From the NCBI GenBank assembly GCA_025359045.1, contig JANYHN010000008.1, forward strand, positions 82,657 through 146,656: 64,000 nt of DNA, in the 5' to 3' direction. The stretch comes from Hyphomicrobiales bacterium (GTDB lineage Bacteria; Pseudomonadota; Alphaproteobacteria; Rhizobiales; Aestuariivirgaceae). Shown here piece after piece: positions 36,400-46,858 of the stretch. Numbering within the stretch: the first letter of the stretch is position 1; the number at the start of each line of letters is the position of its first letter. Position numbers and translations under genes: made by a program. The notes beneath the pieces were generated by a model. That model was given only the letters and a program-made list of their open reading frames with translations, was not told where the DNA came from and made no database searches.

Positions 36400-36573
36400 A
36401 GAACTTTCCATATGATTTATGATTAAGACGATAAAGCGATATGTTTTCCGTTGCATCTAAAATATTTTGCATTGCAGCAATGCACAATATTCAAAAACAC
36501 ACTCGCTTGTTCCTGACAGCAACTGTCAGTAGTGGCCTTTCGTTCCTCAACCTCAACCACTATATGGTGTGCT

Positions 36574-38874
36574 ATGGGACATTCGAGACAAGAAGGTGGA
36601 TTTGCGGAGGCTCCTCAGCCTGCGCTTGAAGGCTATGAGCTGCCTGAGACGGCACGGGCTGGGCTAGAGGCTTTGCGGCCTGAGATTGGGATCATTCCTG
36701 CTTACGTTCCCTATAAGCCACCGAAACCGCCAAAATCTGAGGGTGGCAAGAGGCTTGAAGTGGTTTCGGAATTTGAGCCCAAGGGTGATCAGCCCACAGC
36801 GATCAAAGAACTGGTTGCGGGTGTGAACGCGCAAGATCGCGATCAAGTTCTCTTGGGTGTCACAGGTTCGGGCAAAACCTTTACCGTTGCCAAGATTATT
36901 GAAGCCACGCAGCGCCCTGCCCTGATTATGGCACCGAATAAAACATTGGCGGCGCAGCTTTATGGCGAGTTCCAACAATTCTTCCCGAATAATGCGGTCG
37001 AATATTTCGTATCATATTACGATTACTACACGCCTGAAGCCTATGTCGCACGCACCGACACTTACATCGAAAAAGAATCAGCCATCAACGAACAGATTGA
37101 CCGCATGCGCCACTCGGCCACGCGGGCGCTTTTAGAGCGTGATGATGTGATCGTAGTCGCCTCGGTTTCTTGCATCTACGGCATTGGTGACGTTGAAACC
37201 TATTCGGCCATGGCCTTCCAAGTGAAGAAGGGCCAGCGCATCGGACAGCGCGAACTAATAGGTGATCTGGTAACCTTGCATTACCGCCGCAATGATCAGA
37301 ATTTTGTGCGCGGCACTTTCAGGGTGCGCGGTGATACGATCGAATTGTTCCCATCGCATTTTGAAGATCGCGCTTGGCGTATTTCTTTGTTTGGTGATGA
37401 GATTGAAGGCATCTCGGAATTTGATCCTCTGACGGGCCATAAAACGGCAGAGCTTGATAACATCAAGGTCTATTCCAATTCGCATTATGTGACGCCCAAG
37501 CCCACGCTAGAGCAAGCGGTGCTTCGCATCAAAAATGATCTGCGCATTCGCCTGCACGAGTTCAACTCGGCTGGTCGCATTCTCGAAGCGCAGCGTTTAG
37601 AGCAGCGCACGTTGTTCGACATTGAAATGATGATGGCCACAGGCAGTTGCGCTGGCATCGAAAATTATTCGCGTTATCTTACAGGCCGCAAACCTGGTGA
37701 GCCGCCGCCGACGCTGTTTGAATATCTTCCGGATAACGCTCTGGTGTTCCTTGATGAAAGCCATGTCACAGTTCCGCAGATCGGCGGTATGTTCAAGGGC
37801 GACTTTAGTCGCAAGGCCACACTTGCTGAATTTGGTTTCCGCTTACCCTCGTGCATTGATAATCGTCCGCTGCGTTTTGAGGAATGGGAAGCCATGCGGC
37901 CGCAATCGATCTTCGTTTCAGCCACACCCGGCGGCTGGGAAATGAACCAGACGGGCGGTGTGTTTGCTGAGCAAGTGATCCGCCCTACGGGTCTCATCGA
38001 TCCGCCAGTCATTATTCGCCCAGTTACCACGCAGGTTGATGATCTGATCGCCGAATGTAAAATTGTGGCGCAGTCGGGTATGCGTGTTTTGGTCACCACT
38101 TTAACCAAACGCATGGCCGAAGACCTGACCGAATATATGCATGAGCAAGGCATTCGCGTGCGTTATATGCACAGCGATATTGATACGATGGAGCGCATTG
38201 AGATTTTGCGCGATTTGCGGCTGGGCGCGTTTGATGTGTTGATCGGCATCAATCTGCTTCGCGAAGGTTTGGATATTCCGGAATGCGCACTGGTGGCAAT
38301 TTTGGATGCGGATAAGGAAGGCTTTTTGCGGTCGGAAACATCACTGGTGCAAACCATCGGCCGCGCCGCGCGTAACATTGATGGCCGGGTGATTATGTAT
38401 GCCGATAAAATTACCGGCAGCATGGAACGCGCCATAGCCGAAACCAACCGCCGCCGCGAAAAGCAGGAAGCTTATAACAAGGCCAATGGCATTACACCCG
38501 TGTCGATCCGCAAAAATATCGTCGACATTATGGGCAGCATGTATGAGCAAGATCATGTGCAGGTCGATGGCGGACTATCGGAAGGCGGCGCACCACTGGT
38601 CGGACACAATCTGCAACGCGTACTGGCCGATATGGAAAAGCGCATGAAAGAAGCGGCCTCAAATTTAGAGTTCGAAGAGGCGGCGAGATTGCGTGATGAG
38701 GTGAAGCGGTTGAAGGCGGTGGAGCTTGCAGTGATGGATGATCCGCTGGCAAGGAGTTCAAACATCCAGGAAGCAAAAGCAAGTTGGCCAAAGGCGAAGG
38801 CCACAGACCGGAGAGCCGGAAGCACGGCGGGCAAGCCGGGGACTAGGGCTTATCGCGGGCCGAAGCGAAGTTAA
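36574..38874 (+). CDS. uvrB: Excinuclease ABC subunit B
   Basis: 766 residues from the ATG at 36574; an earlier open stretch gives no family match. The helicase of nucleotide-excision repair, it checks damage with UvrA and then binds UvrC. Motifs seen are [24 protein letters not shown] (Walker A), the beta-hairpin region [20 protein letters not shown] (Walker B), QTIGRAARN, and a UVR domain ([21 protein letters not shown]; in two parts). About 70 residues precede the core and ~50 follow it. I see no LexA box (GTTC-N7-GTTC) in the 170 bases before the gene, although it is often SOS-controlled. Confidence 0.96.
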   Translation: MGHSRQEGGFAEAPQPALEGYELPETARAGLEALRPEIGIIPAYVPYKPPKPPKSEGGKRLEVVSEFEPKGDQPTAIKELVAGVNAQDRDQVLLGVTGSGKTFTVAKIIEATQRPALIMAPNKTLAAQLYGEFQQFFPNNAVEYFVSYYDYYTPEAYVARTDTYIEKESAINEQIDRMRHSATRALLERDDVIVVASVSCIYGIGDVETYSAMAFQVKKGQRIGQRELIGDLVTLHYRRNDQNFVRGTFRVRGDTIELFPSHFEDRAWRISLFGDEIEGISEFDPLTGHKTAELDNIKVYSNSHYVTPKPTLEQAVLRIKNDLRIRLHEFNSAGRILEAQRLEQRTLFDIEMMMATGSCAGIENYSRYLTGRKPGEPPPTLFEYLPDNALVFLDESHVTVPQIGGMFKGDFSRKATLAEFGFRLPSCIDNRPLRFEEWEAMRPQSIFVSATPGGWEMNQTGGVFAEQVIRPTGLIDPPVIIRPVTTQVDDLIAECKIVAQSGMRVLVTTLTKRMAEDLTEYMHEQGIRVRYMHSDIDTMERIEILRDLRLGAFDVLIGINLLREGLDIPECALVAILDADKEGFLRSETSLVQTIGRAARNIDGRVIMYADKITGSMERAIAETNRRREKQEAYNKANGITPVSIRKNIVDIMGSMYEQDHVQVDGGLSEGGAPLVGHNLQRVLADMEKRMKEAASNLEFEEAARLRDEVKRLKAVELAVMDDPLARSSNIQEAKASWPKAKATDRRAGSTAGKPGTRAYRGPKRS

Positions 38875-38931
38875 TGCCCTTGTAAATTTTTTTTCGCTCG
38901 CTAAGGTTCCAACGGTAGCCGGGAGTCTTGT

Positions 38932-39423
38932 ATGGCAGATGAAATCAAAATTTCGTGCGAAGAGGCCGAAAGTAAATTTAGTGTAGTGGCGAGACACGGC
39001 ATTATGCCCACGAACGGAGAACAACGTTTCAGGCTTGCTCACACGGCATCTGATACCGCCTATATTAGAACCGTTACCAGCCCAAACGACTTTGGCTGGC
39101 AGAACTCTCACTATCACAAGAGTTTGCAAGAGACCTACATCGTACAATCGGGCTGGATTGGATACTCCGAGTTGGACGGAAAGAAGCCGAATGTAATTTT
39201 ATACGAGGCTGGTGCCGTATTCACAACTAAGCCCTACGTCATCCATAACATCTTTATGCCCAGGAGCTGCGTTATTCATACCGTGAAACATGGCACCTCG
39301 ACTCGAGAACCGAAAAGGAATTCGGATTGGTGGGATGACCTCCCGGATGTCAGAGCACTAAATGAGTTTCTAAGAAGTTCTTTGGAGTCGGAAGAGAAAG
39401 TCAGAATAAGTGGAAAAGAATAA
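38932..39423 (+). CDS. Cupin-fold protein
   Basis: 163 residues. The central part has the cupin pattern: QNSHYHKSLQETYIVQSGWI (His-x-His and Glu metal ligands) and, twenty residues later, KPYVIHNIFMP with a further His. It likely binds a metal or small ligand; enzymatic activity unknown. The N-terminal region SCEEAESKFSVVARHGIMPTN has no known domain. Its stop overlaps the next membrane protein gene by 14 bases. Codon use is more mixed than in neighbouring core genes. Confidence 0.65.
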   Translation: MADEIKISCEEAESKFSVVARHGIMPTNGEQRFRLAHTASDTAYIRTVTSPNDFGWQNSHYHKSLQETYIVQSGWIGYSELDGKKPNVILYEAGAVFTTKPYVIHNIFMPRSCVIHTVKHGTSTREPKRNSDWWDDLPDVRALNEFLRSSLESEEKVRISGKE

Positions 39424-39925
39424 GCCTTACAGCGAAGGGTACCGTCACTTTGATCAGTTGATTTGGGCCGTTCCTGCCGTCGCTGCGCTTCTTGTTTCAA
39501 AATTTATACCCAGTGCAGATCAGGCCTCCGGGGGGAATCTCGACTCATCTACCGTGATGACTTTGGTTGGTGCACTCGTGATGCTAGCCGTGACATTCAC
39601 AGTCTACAGATTTCGCCATCACCAAAACCAGCTAAAATGGTACGAGCGGACAGTGACAGTTGGTCCACAGTCGCTACTTCAGTTTGGCATTAACATGACC
39701 ATAGCCTTTTTAGTTTGGACAGCTGTTAAACGTTTGCTTGCCGCAGATGAAGTTGCATCATCATTCGGGTGGAGCATAGCAACGATGGCGAGCGCCGCAA
39801 CGATCGCAACGGTGCTTACCGTGGTGCAGGAACATCGGTTATCACTGATTCACGACCAAATTTGGACACAACAGCTCAGCCTCAGCACTGACGCAGAGAA
39901 AACAATTGGGAATGGCGGATCCTAG
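39410..39925 (+). CDS. Small membrane protein
   Basis: 171 residues starting at GTG 39410, overlapping the cupin gene. Four hydrophobic segments: residues ~17-36, 47-66, 86-105 and 118-140, with a charged cytoplasmic end. No family recognised. Probably forms a small operon with the cupin gene. Confidence 0.55.
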   Translation: MEKNKPYSEGYRHFDQLIWAVPAVAALLVSKFIPSADQASGGNLDSSTVMTLVGALVMLAVTFTVYRFRHHQNQLKWYERTVTVGPQSLLQFGINMTIAFLVWTAVKRLLAADEVASSFGWSIATMASAATIATVLTVVQEHRLSLIHDQIWTQQLSLSTDAEKTIGNGGS

Positions 39926-39980
39926 ATTACGGTGATTACGGTGGCAATGCATTCAACTAAATAGAAATCCAACAATTCGT

Positions 39981-40095
39981 CCCCTTCTCCCCTTGCAGGA
40001 AAAGGTGGCCAAAGGCTGGATGAGGGGTTGCTGCGCATTATCTGATTGGGTCCCAGTGACCGCTCACCCACCCTCTCCCGCAGAGGGAGAGGGTT
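39981..40095. repeat. Rhizobiales-type CTCTCCC palindromic element
   Basis: A ~115-base element with the two typical ends: CCTTCTCCCCTTGCAGG-AAAAGGTGGCC at one side and CCACCCTCTCCCGCAGAGGG at the other, where CCCTCTCCC pairs with GGGAGAGGG. The middle contains GGATGAGGGG and TCACCC. This repeat family is frequent between genes in Rhizobiales and folds into a long stem in RNA. Two smaller fragments of it lie at 4200-4258 and 12224-12260. Confidence 0.75.
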
Positions 40096-40188
40096 GGTGT
40101 TACGGTGACACTGCACAAAACTCACTTCCCGCCGTTCCTGTAACGGCGGCTTTAGTCGAGTTACGCATCGCTTAGCCGCAAGTGTAGA

Positions 40189-41043
40189 TCATTGCGCCGC
40201 TACAAACCCACACTGTTTCTGTTCCATATCAATCTGCTTGGTAATGCGGATGGCGTTTTGGGCGTAGGCTTCGGTGACTGATCCGTGGTTGATCGTCTTG
40301 TCTTTCAGTGGGCTCACAGCTTCACAGAGGTGGAAGACGTGAGGCTCAGACGACTTGGGGGCTCCGGCTTCGGGTGCGATCCAATAAACCACATCCGTGC
40401 CGTTGGGATTGGCAGCGGATTTTGTTGCGGCCGTTACATCAGCGGAATCGCGGGCGATGTCTTGGGCTTGCGCGGCCACTTCGGGTGAGCAAGCTGTCGT
40501 GAGTTGGCCTGCTTTAATCTGGGTGGCGCAGGCGTTCATGTCTTGGGTATATTGTTCTACCGATGGCGGTTTGAAATTCACGCCCAGCAAGGTGGCGATC
40601 ACGGCCAGCACAGCGCCAACGCCGCCAGCGATCTGCTTGTTCTTGGGGTCCATGTCCTTGTCCAAGAAAATCAAGGCGAGCAACGGCAGGAAGGCAATGA
40701 CCGTCATGATTGCGCCCAGCTGGTTTTGCATGAAGAAGCTGGCGGGATTCGCGCGGCTGGCTGGATCATTGCGGTAAGCAGCCTTCCACAGCATGCTGCC
40801 AGCAATGGCGAAGACGGCAATGCCAACCAGAAGGCCAATGAGCAGTGGCATGTTGCCACCGCTGCCGCCAGCGTCGAATTTATGATGCAGCAACTCGTAA
40901 ATGGCATAGGCTTCAGCGGCAATCGCTATGATCCAGCACAACCAAGCGAACATGCGCAGACGGCTTGCTGAACCCTTCTGGCCTTGCGACGCTTGCCAAT
41001 CTTTGGTGACGTCCGGCTTTCCGGTTGGTTTATTGTCAGTCAT
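40189..41043 (-). CDS. Membrane protein of unknown function
   Basis: 284 residues. A ~30-residue polar N-terminus, then three or four hydrophobic helices: residues ~31-52, 65-90, 112-130 and 138-155. The remaining ~130 residues lie outside the membrane and hold four cysteines (NACATQ, TTACSPE, HLCEAV, KQCGFV). A protein family with this design was not recognised. It is transcribed toward the repeat element and has no clear operon partner. Confidence 0.6.
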   Translation of the reverse strand: MTDNKPTGKPDVTKDWQASQGQKGSASRLRMFAWLCWIIAIAAEAYAIYELLHHKFDAGGSGGNMPLLIGLLVGIAVFAIAGSMLWKAAYRNDPASRANPASFFMQNQLGAIMTVIAFLPLLALIFLDKDMDPKNKQIAGGVGAVLAVIATLLGVNFKPPSVEQYTQDMNACATQIKAGQLTTACSPEVAAQAQDIARDSADVTAATKSAANPNGTDVVYWIAPEAGAPKSSEPHVFHLCEAVSPLKDKTINHGSVTEAYAQNAIRITKQIDMEQKQCGFVAAQ

Positions 41044-41171
41044 ATTATTATCCCCAGTTCAAAGCTGCTTCATCAGAGCTTCTAGTGTGGCATAATGTTG
41101 GGCGATGTCAATAATCGTTCAAGTGGCAATCCATTACACTTTTGACCCGAAATGATCGTCGTCTACCCAAC

Positions 41172-42632
41172 CTAACTCCGCTTCACCCCAAACATATTAT
41201 CGCTCGCCTTCTTCACGAACAAATTCGTCAGCGCGTCGAGCACATTGTCATAAGTAAATTCAGGCCGTGTTGCTTCGAATTTGCACGACGCCAGAACTTG
41301 CTCGACAATGAATTTGGGCTGAAAATAGGCCAGTGGTGCGTTGTTCGACCTGATTGCCATTATTACCTGATTAAACGTGGCTTCTGTTAACACCAGGCCA
41401 GCTTTGCGTGCCATGCCTTCGAAAACTTTTCTATAAATGTCCTGCGCTGGCTCTAAGGTTTCAAGTTTATAGGCGATGCGGCGTTGGAATGCTGGATCCA
41501 TCAAATCATCGGGATGAAGATTGGTTGAGAAAATAACAATCTCGTCGAATGGGATACGCACACTTTTTCCGGTGTGAAGCGTCAGATAATCGACCTTGCT
41601 GTTTAAAGGCACAATCCAACGGTTTAAAATGTCCTCTGGTTTGGCGCGCTGACGGCCAAAATCGTCGATGAGGAAGGTGCCGTTCAAGGCCTTAATATGA
41701 AGTGGTGCCTCATAGAATTTTGCTACGGTGTTATATTTCAAGTCCAACATTTCGATGGTCAATTCACCGCCGGTAATTACCATCGGGCGGTAGCATGCCA
41801 CCCAGCGCAAGTCGGCGCGGGCGCGTCGCAGGCCCGTTCCAGCAGCTGGATCAGGCGCTTCTGCCACCTTCTGGTGAACGGTTGGATCGTAAACCTTCAT
41901 GATCTCGCCATCAATATCAACGCAATGAGGCACATAAATAACGTTCTGAAAAATTTTTCCAACAATTTCTGCTACGGTGGTTTTGCCATTGCCTGCTGGC
42001 CCATAAATCAGAATGGCATTGCCCGAATTCACCGCAGGGCCGAGCCTGCTGATAAAACGATCATTCATCACCAATCCGGAAAAGGCTTCATCTAATTGTT
42101 GGCGTGTCACATGCTCGTTAGAAACGCGCTGATTTTCGATGCGCTCTTGGTAATCTTTCAGAGAGACCGGTGCTGGTCCAAAATATTGACAGCGCTTCAT
42201 CGCATCTGCGGCCCAGTCTCGTCCGGCTCGTGTCAGTGTTAAGCGTTGTTCAGCAAGCGACCCGCCGATGGAAGATGTGGCTAATGCTTCCACAAATTTC
42301 CGCTCCTTGGCATCCATCAATAGCAGATTGACGATATTACTGGAAAGTTTCAGAGCTTCGGCAATTTGCGAATTTGTTTCGAGATTTTCTGAATACATGC
42401 CTTTGATGGCAAGTTCGAGCAGCGATGCCGGATCAACGCCAGTATCTGCCACGGTGGTCGGGGCCTGCGGTGCTTCCTTGAGCACTTTTTCAATTTGTTC
42501 GTGGGTGAGTATGCCCAACGCAACAATACTGTCACCAAGCCTTCCGCCATTTGCAATCTGGTGGTCAGCAGCCCTATTAATATCAGCCGCAGTGGCCAGC
42601 CCCTTAGCCACTAAAATATTACCGATTTTCAT
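41172..42632 (-). CDS. AAA+ ATPase with N-terminal MshEN-like domain
   Basis: 486 residues. The first ~55 residues (MKIGNILVAKGLATAADINRAADHQIANGGRLGD, shown here only to point at MKIGNILVAKGL) look like the N-terminal domain of type II/IV secretion ATPases that binds c-di-GMP in MshE. The ATPase core has Walker A GPAGNGKTT, Walker B GTFLIDDFG, sensor IFSTNLHPDDLMDPAFQRRI and an arginine finger. This order is unlike secretion ATPases: it is a MoxR/RuvB-like AAA+ domain, so the protein is a fusion or a distinct family. It may remodel a partner in response to a signal. Possible c-di-GMP sensing is a guess. Confidence 0.7.
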   Translation of the reverse strand: MKIGNILVAKGLATAADINRAADHQIANGGRLGDSIVALGILTHEQIEKVLKEAPQAPTTVADTGVDPASLLELAIKGMYSENLETNSQIAEALKLSSNIVNLLLMDAKERKFVEALATSSIGGSLAEQRLTLTRAGRDWAADAMKRCQYFGPAPVSLKDYQERIENQRVSNEHVTRQQLDEAFSGLVMNDRFISRLGPAVNSGNAILIYGPAGNGKTTVAEIVGKIFQNVIYVPHCVDIDGEIMKVYDPTVHQKVAEAPDPAAGTGLRRARADLRWVACYRPMVITGGELTIEMLDLKYNTVAKFYEAPLHIKALNGTFLIDDFGRQRAKPEDILNRWIVPLNSKVDYLTLHTGKSVRIPFDEIVIFSTNLHPDDLMDPAFQRRIAYKLETLEPAQDIYRKVFEGMARKAGLVLTEATFNQVIMAIRSNNAPLAYFQPKFIVEQVLASCKFEATRPEFTYDNVLDALTNLFVKKASDNMFGVKRS

Positions 42633-42894
42633 TCTTCAACCCCAGATCAACGCCCATGCGCATGCCGCTTGCGCAACTTAGGCATTGACCAGAATCGGTT
42701 ATTTGTTGGTTAATCGGACTATAGAGTCCGTGCAGCTCTGCAGTTCATCGGAAACAAATCGTTACTGACCTGTGATAAAATTGGAGAACTTGAACGCGAC
42801 GGCGCAACCGAAGATAGGTTGAATACAGGCCGAGGTCTAGCATAATCCTCTTGGCGTGTTCCAAAATGAAAAACTAAAACAGGGGTTTGTTGAG

Positions 42895-43788
42895 ATGAAA
42901 TCGTTTTTATTAAAGGCTTTTGCTGCGGCTCTGATGCTGGGTACTGTTGGTCCTGCCGCTCAGGCGGAAGTGAAAGAAATGTGGTCGCTTACAGGGTTTT
43001 CACATCCTGAGAGCGTGGATTTCGATTTGGCGCATGGCGTGTTTTATGTGTCCAATATCGGTGGCGCGCCGCTCGATAAGGACGGAAACGGGTTTATCGC
43101 CAAGGTGTCCCGCGATGGGAAAATGATGACTCAAAAATGGATTGAAGGTCTCAACGCGCCAAAGGGCATTGTGATGCAGGGAACAAAAATGTGGGTTTCG
43201 GACATTGATCAACTGGTTGAGATCGATACAGGCACTGGCAAAGTCGTGCAGAAATATGATGCCAAGGGTGCTGTGTTTTTGAACGACACTGCCGTTGATG
43301 CCGAAGGCAATGTCTATGTTTCAGATATCGCCAAATCCACAATCTGGAAGATGAGCAACAGCAAGATGGAAATCTGGTACAACACACCAGATAATCTTCA
43401 CATCAATGGTTTGCGCGTCATCCGTGGTGACAAGTTGCTGGTCGCTGGTTGGGGCCGCGGCATGCATGATGATGGCAGCACAGATTCAGTTGGTAATCTT
43501 TTCACGGTTGATCTCAAAACCAAGGAAATGAAAAACTTAGGTGATGGCCGTCCGGTCGGCAATATCGACGGTTTAGAGCGTGATTACCATGGTGGGTTTC
43601 TGGTTACGGATTGGGTCAAAGGTGGTTTGCTAGATGTGAAAAAAGATGGCTCTTTCAAAGTGCTCATGCCGTTGAAACCAGGCAGTGCCGATCTTGATGT
43701 GATGGACAATGGCCATGAGGCTATCGTGCCACACATGTTGGAAGATACAGTCAGTGCTTATCATATCGATAATGTAGATTTTAAGTGA
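42895..43788 (+). CDS. Secreted SMP-30/gluconolactonase-like beta-propeller protein
   Basis: 297 residues from the ATG at 42895; the signal peptide is MKSFLLKAFAAALMLGTVGPAAQA. The rest is a six-bladed propeller in the SMP-30/NHL style: HPESVDFDLAHGVFYVSN, KGIVMQGTKMWVSD, FLNDTAVDAEGNVYVSD, HINGLRVIRGDKLLVAGWG, NIDGLERDYHGGFLVTDW. Such proteins hydrolyse lactones or bind ligands in the periplasm. The catalytic calcium residues are consistent with Asn and Asp in the blades but I did not confirm each. A terminator follows. Confidence 0.8.
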   Translation: MKSFLLKAFAAALMLGTVGPAAQAEVKEMWSLTGFSHPESVDFDLAHGVFYVSNIGGAPLDKDGNGFIAKVSRDGKMMTQKWIEGLNAPKGIVMQGTKMWVSDIDQLVEIDTGTGKVVQKYDAKGAVFLNDTAVDAEGNVYVSDIAKSTIWKMSNSKMEIWYNTPDNLHINGLRVIRGDKLLVAGWGRGMHDDGSTDSVGNLFTVDLKTKEMKNLGDGRPVGNIDGLERDYHGGFLVTDWVKGGLLDVKKDGSFKVLMPLKPGSADLDVMDNGHEAIVPHMLEDTVSAYHIDNVDFK

Positions 43789-43798
43789 TTGAGTGAAG

Positions 43799-43817
43799 GC
43801 GGGGGAAACCCCGCTTT
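43799..43817 (+). terminator. Hairpin terminator
   Basis: A 6-bp stem GCGGGG with CCCCGC closed by a GAAA tetraloop, then TTTCTGTTTT, lies eleven bases after the stop of the propeller gene. Confidence 0.85.
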
Positions 43818-43944
43818 CTGTTTTCGACAGACGAGCGCTGTCACGCTCCATTTCCTAATTCGTCTTATTTTTTTGATCTACAAGTTCTGATGACAAACTC
43901 GGCAAAGTAAGTATCATTGCCTCAATGATTGACGAGGAATCAAA

Positions 43945-46011
43945 ATGATGCACAAACTGGTTTGGATTCTTTTCGCTCTTGCCGCCTTAAGTTTTGAAAG
44001 CCCTGCCCGCGCCAGTGCGGATAATGGTGGTTGCGGGCAAACCATGAAAATTTATTTTGGTGAATTTACAAATTGCGACAGCATGGGCCTGATTTCGCCG
44101 GGAAACGACACGCGGATCAATTTAATCTACCTTTTGAGTGATGCCCGCTCGCAAAAACTCAAAATGTTAAAGCCCTCGACTGAACCCTATTCCAACATCG
44201 CCAATTATTGGCCAAGCGATTGGCCAACATTTTGGGGCTCGATTGATCTTGGCGCTGAAGCGGCAACACATTCATCGGTCAACGATTCTGGTGAAGGCAC
44301 AATCTGTGTGAGCGATGAATCCGGCAGTGCTGGTTTTCTAGCTGCCGTTGCTGCCGATAAAACATTGTCAGACGCCGAGAAGACAACTTTAACTGAGGTT
44401 CGCAAGACTTTAAAATGCTCAACCGCTGGAGGTGGCGACGCTAAGATTGCTGTTCAATCTCCAGCTGCCAAAGAATTCGCAGAATATATCTATGCCGTGC
44501 GGCGATTTTATTTTGTAACCCACAATGATGTCTCAGGTTTTGCGGCACTTTCCAACGCCACCCAACCTTGGGTGCGTGAAGCGGCGCGCTATATGCAAGC
44601 GCGCGTTTCACTCTTAGCAGCACAGGCAATGGCGTTCGACCAATACGGCACCCTTCAGAAAGAAGGTGTGTCGCGCGAGATGGTCACTGCTGCTCTTGAT
44701 GGCCTGACAAGCTATTTGAAAGACTATCCCAAAGGCACTTACGCCGCCTCTGCAGCGGGCTTGATACGCCGCGCTTATTGGATTTCTGGGGATACTCAAA
44801 AACTGGCGGCGGCCTATTCCGAAGCTGTGGCACACAGCACCGTTGACCGAGCAGGATTTGCATTGGTCAATGAGATCGATATCAAGTTACCTATCAATGC
44901 AGATCAAAATAATTCCGCAGACGTTTTATTATTGGCGATGGAAGATTTGCGCATGATGCGCGCGCAAACGGACTCTGACGGGAAAGCTTTGCCCGGCATG
45001 AAAACCGGCGTGATTGAAGCCCAACATTCGCGCTTTGCAGGCCATGATGAAATTTATAACTATCTGCTGGCTGCACGTGCTTGGTTTGTCGACAAGGACG
45101 CGAAGAAGGTTTTGCAACTTTTGTCGGAAAAAGCAGCGGCTGGTGACACTTTAAGTTATGTTGAATTTAGTGGTCAGCTACTACGCACCTCGGCGCTCGA
45201 TGCAACAGGCGAAAAGACTGCGCGTGCGGCTTTAGTCAATTTGTTTCCAAAAGCAACCCAAGCTTTTCAGCGAGGCACGCTGGAATTGGCGTTGGTGCTG
45301 ATGGATGAGCGGGGTAAAAATATCTCAGCTGTGTTCGCGCCGGACTCGCTTGTTCAAGAACCACTGCTTCGCCAGTATGTTCTCGATTACATTGCAGGTC
45401 CGATTTTGTTGCGCCAGCAAGCTGTCGCGAGTAATGTTTCTAAGGACGAACGGGAAACGGCCCTTTTTCGTCTCTACGCTCGTGACCTGACGCAGGGGCA
45501 TTTCAAAGGATTTCTCGACGACTTCAAATTGCTGCCAGCAAAACCCGTGCAAGACGCAAATGGCAATCCTGGAGATCGTTTTCAATCGTTCAGATGGGAC
45601 GGCAACAAAGATGGATACGTTTGCCCAAACCTTTTGGAAGTGGCAAAATTATTGAATGCTGATGAAATGAGTGTGAGGGGTAGGCTCTGTTTGGCCGAAT
45701 TCATCCGCGCTCAGGGTGATTTTTCACTCGCGGCTGTTCAGAAGGATGAGCTTGGCGGCACTGGTACGTTGTTTTCTGGCAAGCCTATTTTCCGCCAAGA
45801 TATCTATGTGGACATTATGAAGAGCGCTAAAGCCTCACGTCAAGAAAAGGCTTTTGCACTTGACCGCGCTGTAAGATGTTATGAACCAGCCCATATCAAT
45901 GATTGCGGTGGAACAGAAGTTGCCGAGAGCCAACGCAAGAAATGGTATAACGAACTCAAAACAAAGTATGGCGATACGGACTATGCCAAGGTTCTTCGTT
46001 ATTATTGGTAG
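43945..46011 (+). CDS. Large secreted protein, probably TPR-like
   Basis: 688 residues with a signal peptide (MMHKLVWILFALAALSFESPARA). The mature part begins with cysteines (GGCGQTM, FTNCDSM) and the middle region is helical with many AL and AA pairs, as in tetratricopeptide-like solenoids, for example ARYMQARVSLLAAQAM and AASAAGLIRRAYW. Near the C-terminus the segment HINDCGGTE has another cysteine. I do not know a named family. GAGGAA precedes the ATG. The DUF3142 gene starts inside its last 29 bases, so the two are one operon and may act together in the envelope. Confidence 0.65.
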   Translation: MMHKLVWILFALAALSFESPARASADNGGCGQTMKIYFGEFTNCDSMGLISPGNDTRINLIYLLSDARSQKLKMLKPSTEPYSNIANYWPSDWPTFWGSIDLGAEAATHSSVNDSGEGTICVSDESGSAGFLAAVAADKTLSDAEKTTLTEVRKTLKCSTAGGGDAKIAVQSPAAKEFAEYIYAVRRFYFVTHNDVSGFAALSNATQPWVREAARYMQARVSLLAAQAMAFDQYGTLQKEGVSREMVTAALDGLTSYLKDYPKGTYAASAAGLIRRAYWISGDTQKLAAAYSEAVAHSTVDRAGFALVNEIDIKLPINADQNNSADVLLLAMEDLRMMRAQTDSDGKALPGMKTGVIEAQHSRFAGHDEIYNYLLAARAWFVDKDAKKVLQLLSEKAAAGDTLSYVEFSGQLLRTSALDATGEKTARAALVNLFPKATQAFQRGTLELALVLMDERGKNISAVFAPDSLVQEPLLRQYVLDYIAGPILLRQQAVASNVSKDERETALFRLYARDLTQGHFKGFLDDFKLLPAKPVQDANGNPGDRFQSFRWDGNKDGYVCPNLLEVAKLLNADEMSVRGRLCLAEFIRAQGDFSLAAVQKDELGGTGTLFSGKPIFRQDIYVDIMKSAKASRQEKAFALDRAVRCYEPAHINDCGGTEVAESQRKKWYNELKTKYGDTDYAKVLRYYW

Positions 46012-46720
46012 ATTTTTTCGAATTGCATTGGCGCTGTTCGCTATGGTCTCGAATGTCCGAGCCGAAATCATACGCGCTGAAGACTATCAAAATTTTTGGC
46101 TTTGGGCCGGGGTTCTGCCTCAAGCTGCTTTATCGAATGCAAACGAGATTTATCTTTTGGCGGGCGAGGTTTCAGATCGTGGAAAACCGCATGTGGTTTG
46201 GCAGCGCAGCGCCCTGCCGCATATTGTCGGACGCAACGTTTGGATCGTTTACCGGGCGCAAACGCTTGATTGGGATGAAGCAGTTTTTGTCAATGTCTTG
46301 ACTCATGTAAAAAACTGGAAAGCCACCGGCAATAGGCTTGTGGGGTTACAAATAGATTTTGATGCTGGCACCAAACACCTTGATCGATATGCTGACTTTC
46401 TCTCAAGTTTACGCGCAAAATTGCCGAAAGAATTCAAACTTAGTGTGACAGGCCTTTTGGACTGGAGCGCCAATGGTGATCCGGCTGGGCTTGCTGCGTT
46501 GGAAGGCGTGGTCGATGAGTTGGTTTTTCAAACCTATCAGGGAAGCCACGTTATTTCAGGGTATACACACTATCTGTTGCGGCTGAACCGGTTAAAGATA
46601 CCGTTTCGCATCGGCCTTTTACAAGGTGGTGATTGGCAAGAGCCACCATTTCTGACCAGCAACGGCTATTTTACTGGTTATATCGTTTTTCTGCGAAACG
46701 CCGAGAAATTGAAGAAATAA
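45983..46720 (+). CDS. DUF3142 family secreted protein
   Basis: 245 residues from the ATG at 45983; an ATG five codons earlier (45968) is possible. A signal peptide (MPRFFVIIGRFFRIALALFAMVSNVRA) is followed by DUF3142: YQNFWLWAGVLPQAAL, VGLQIDFDAGTKHLDRYADFL, and FKLSVTGLLDWS. The domain resembles a TIM-barrel glycoside hydrolase in shape, with Asp residues at strand ends, but activity is unknown. It overlaps the upstream TPR-like gene by 29 bases and is likely translated together with it. Confidence 0.8.
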   Translation: MPRFFVIIGRFFRIALALFAMVSNVRAEIIRAEDYQNFWLWAGVLPQAALSNANEIYLLAGEVSDRGKPHVVWQRSALPHIVGRNVWIVYRAQTLDWDEAVFVNVLTHVKNWKATGNRLVGLQIDFDAGTKHLDRYADFLSSLRAKLPKEFKLSVTGLLDWSANGDPAGLAALEGVVDELVFQTYQGSHVISGYTHYLLRLNRLKIPFRIGLLQGGDWQEPPFLTSNGYFTGYIVFLRNAEKLKK

Positions 46721-46858
46721 ATCTGCTATTTGTGAAGTTAAACTTGAAGGCCCCCCAAAGTCCCAAATTGTCAGCTTAAGAGGTGATTAACCATAGGGTT
46801 TTATTGGGATTAAGGTGTGCCCTGACCTTAAGATGAATCACAAATAAGAATTGCAAAA

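Noticed and set aside
36480..36573. LexA (SOS) box before uvrB
   Set aside because: I looked for GTTC-N7-GTTC and only imperfect matches such as GTTC-N7-CAAC are present.
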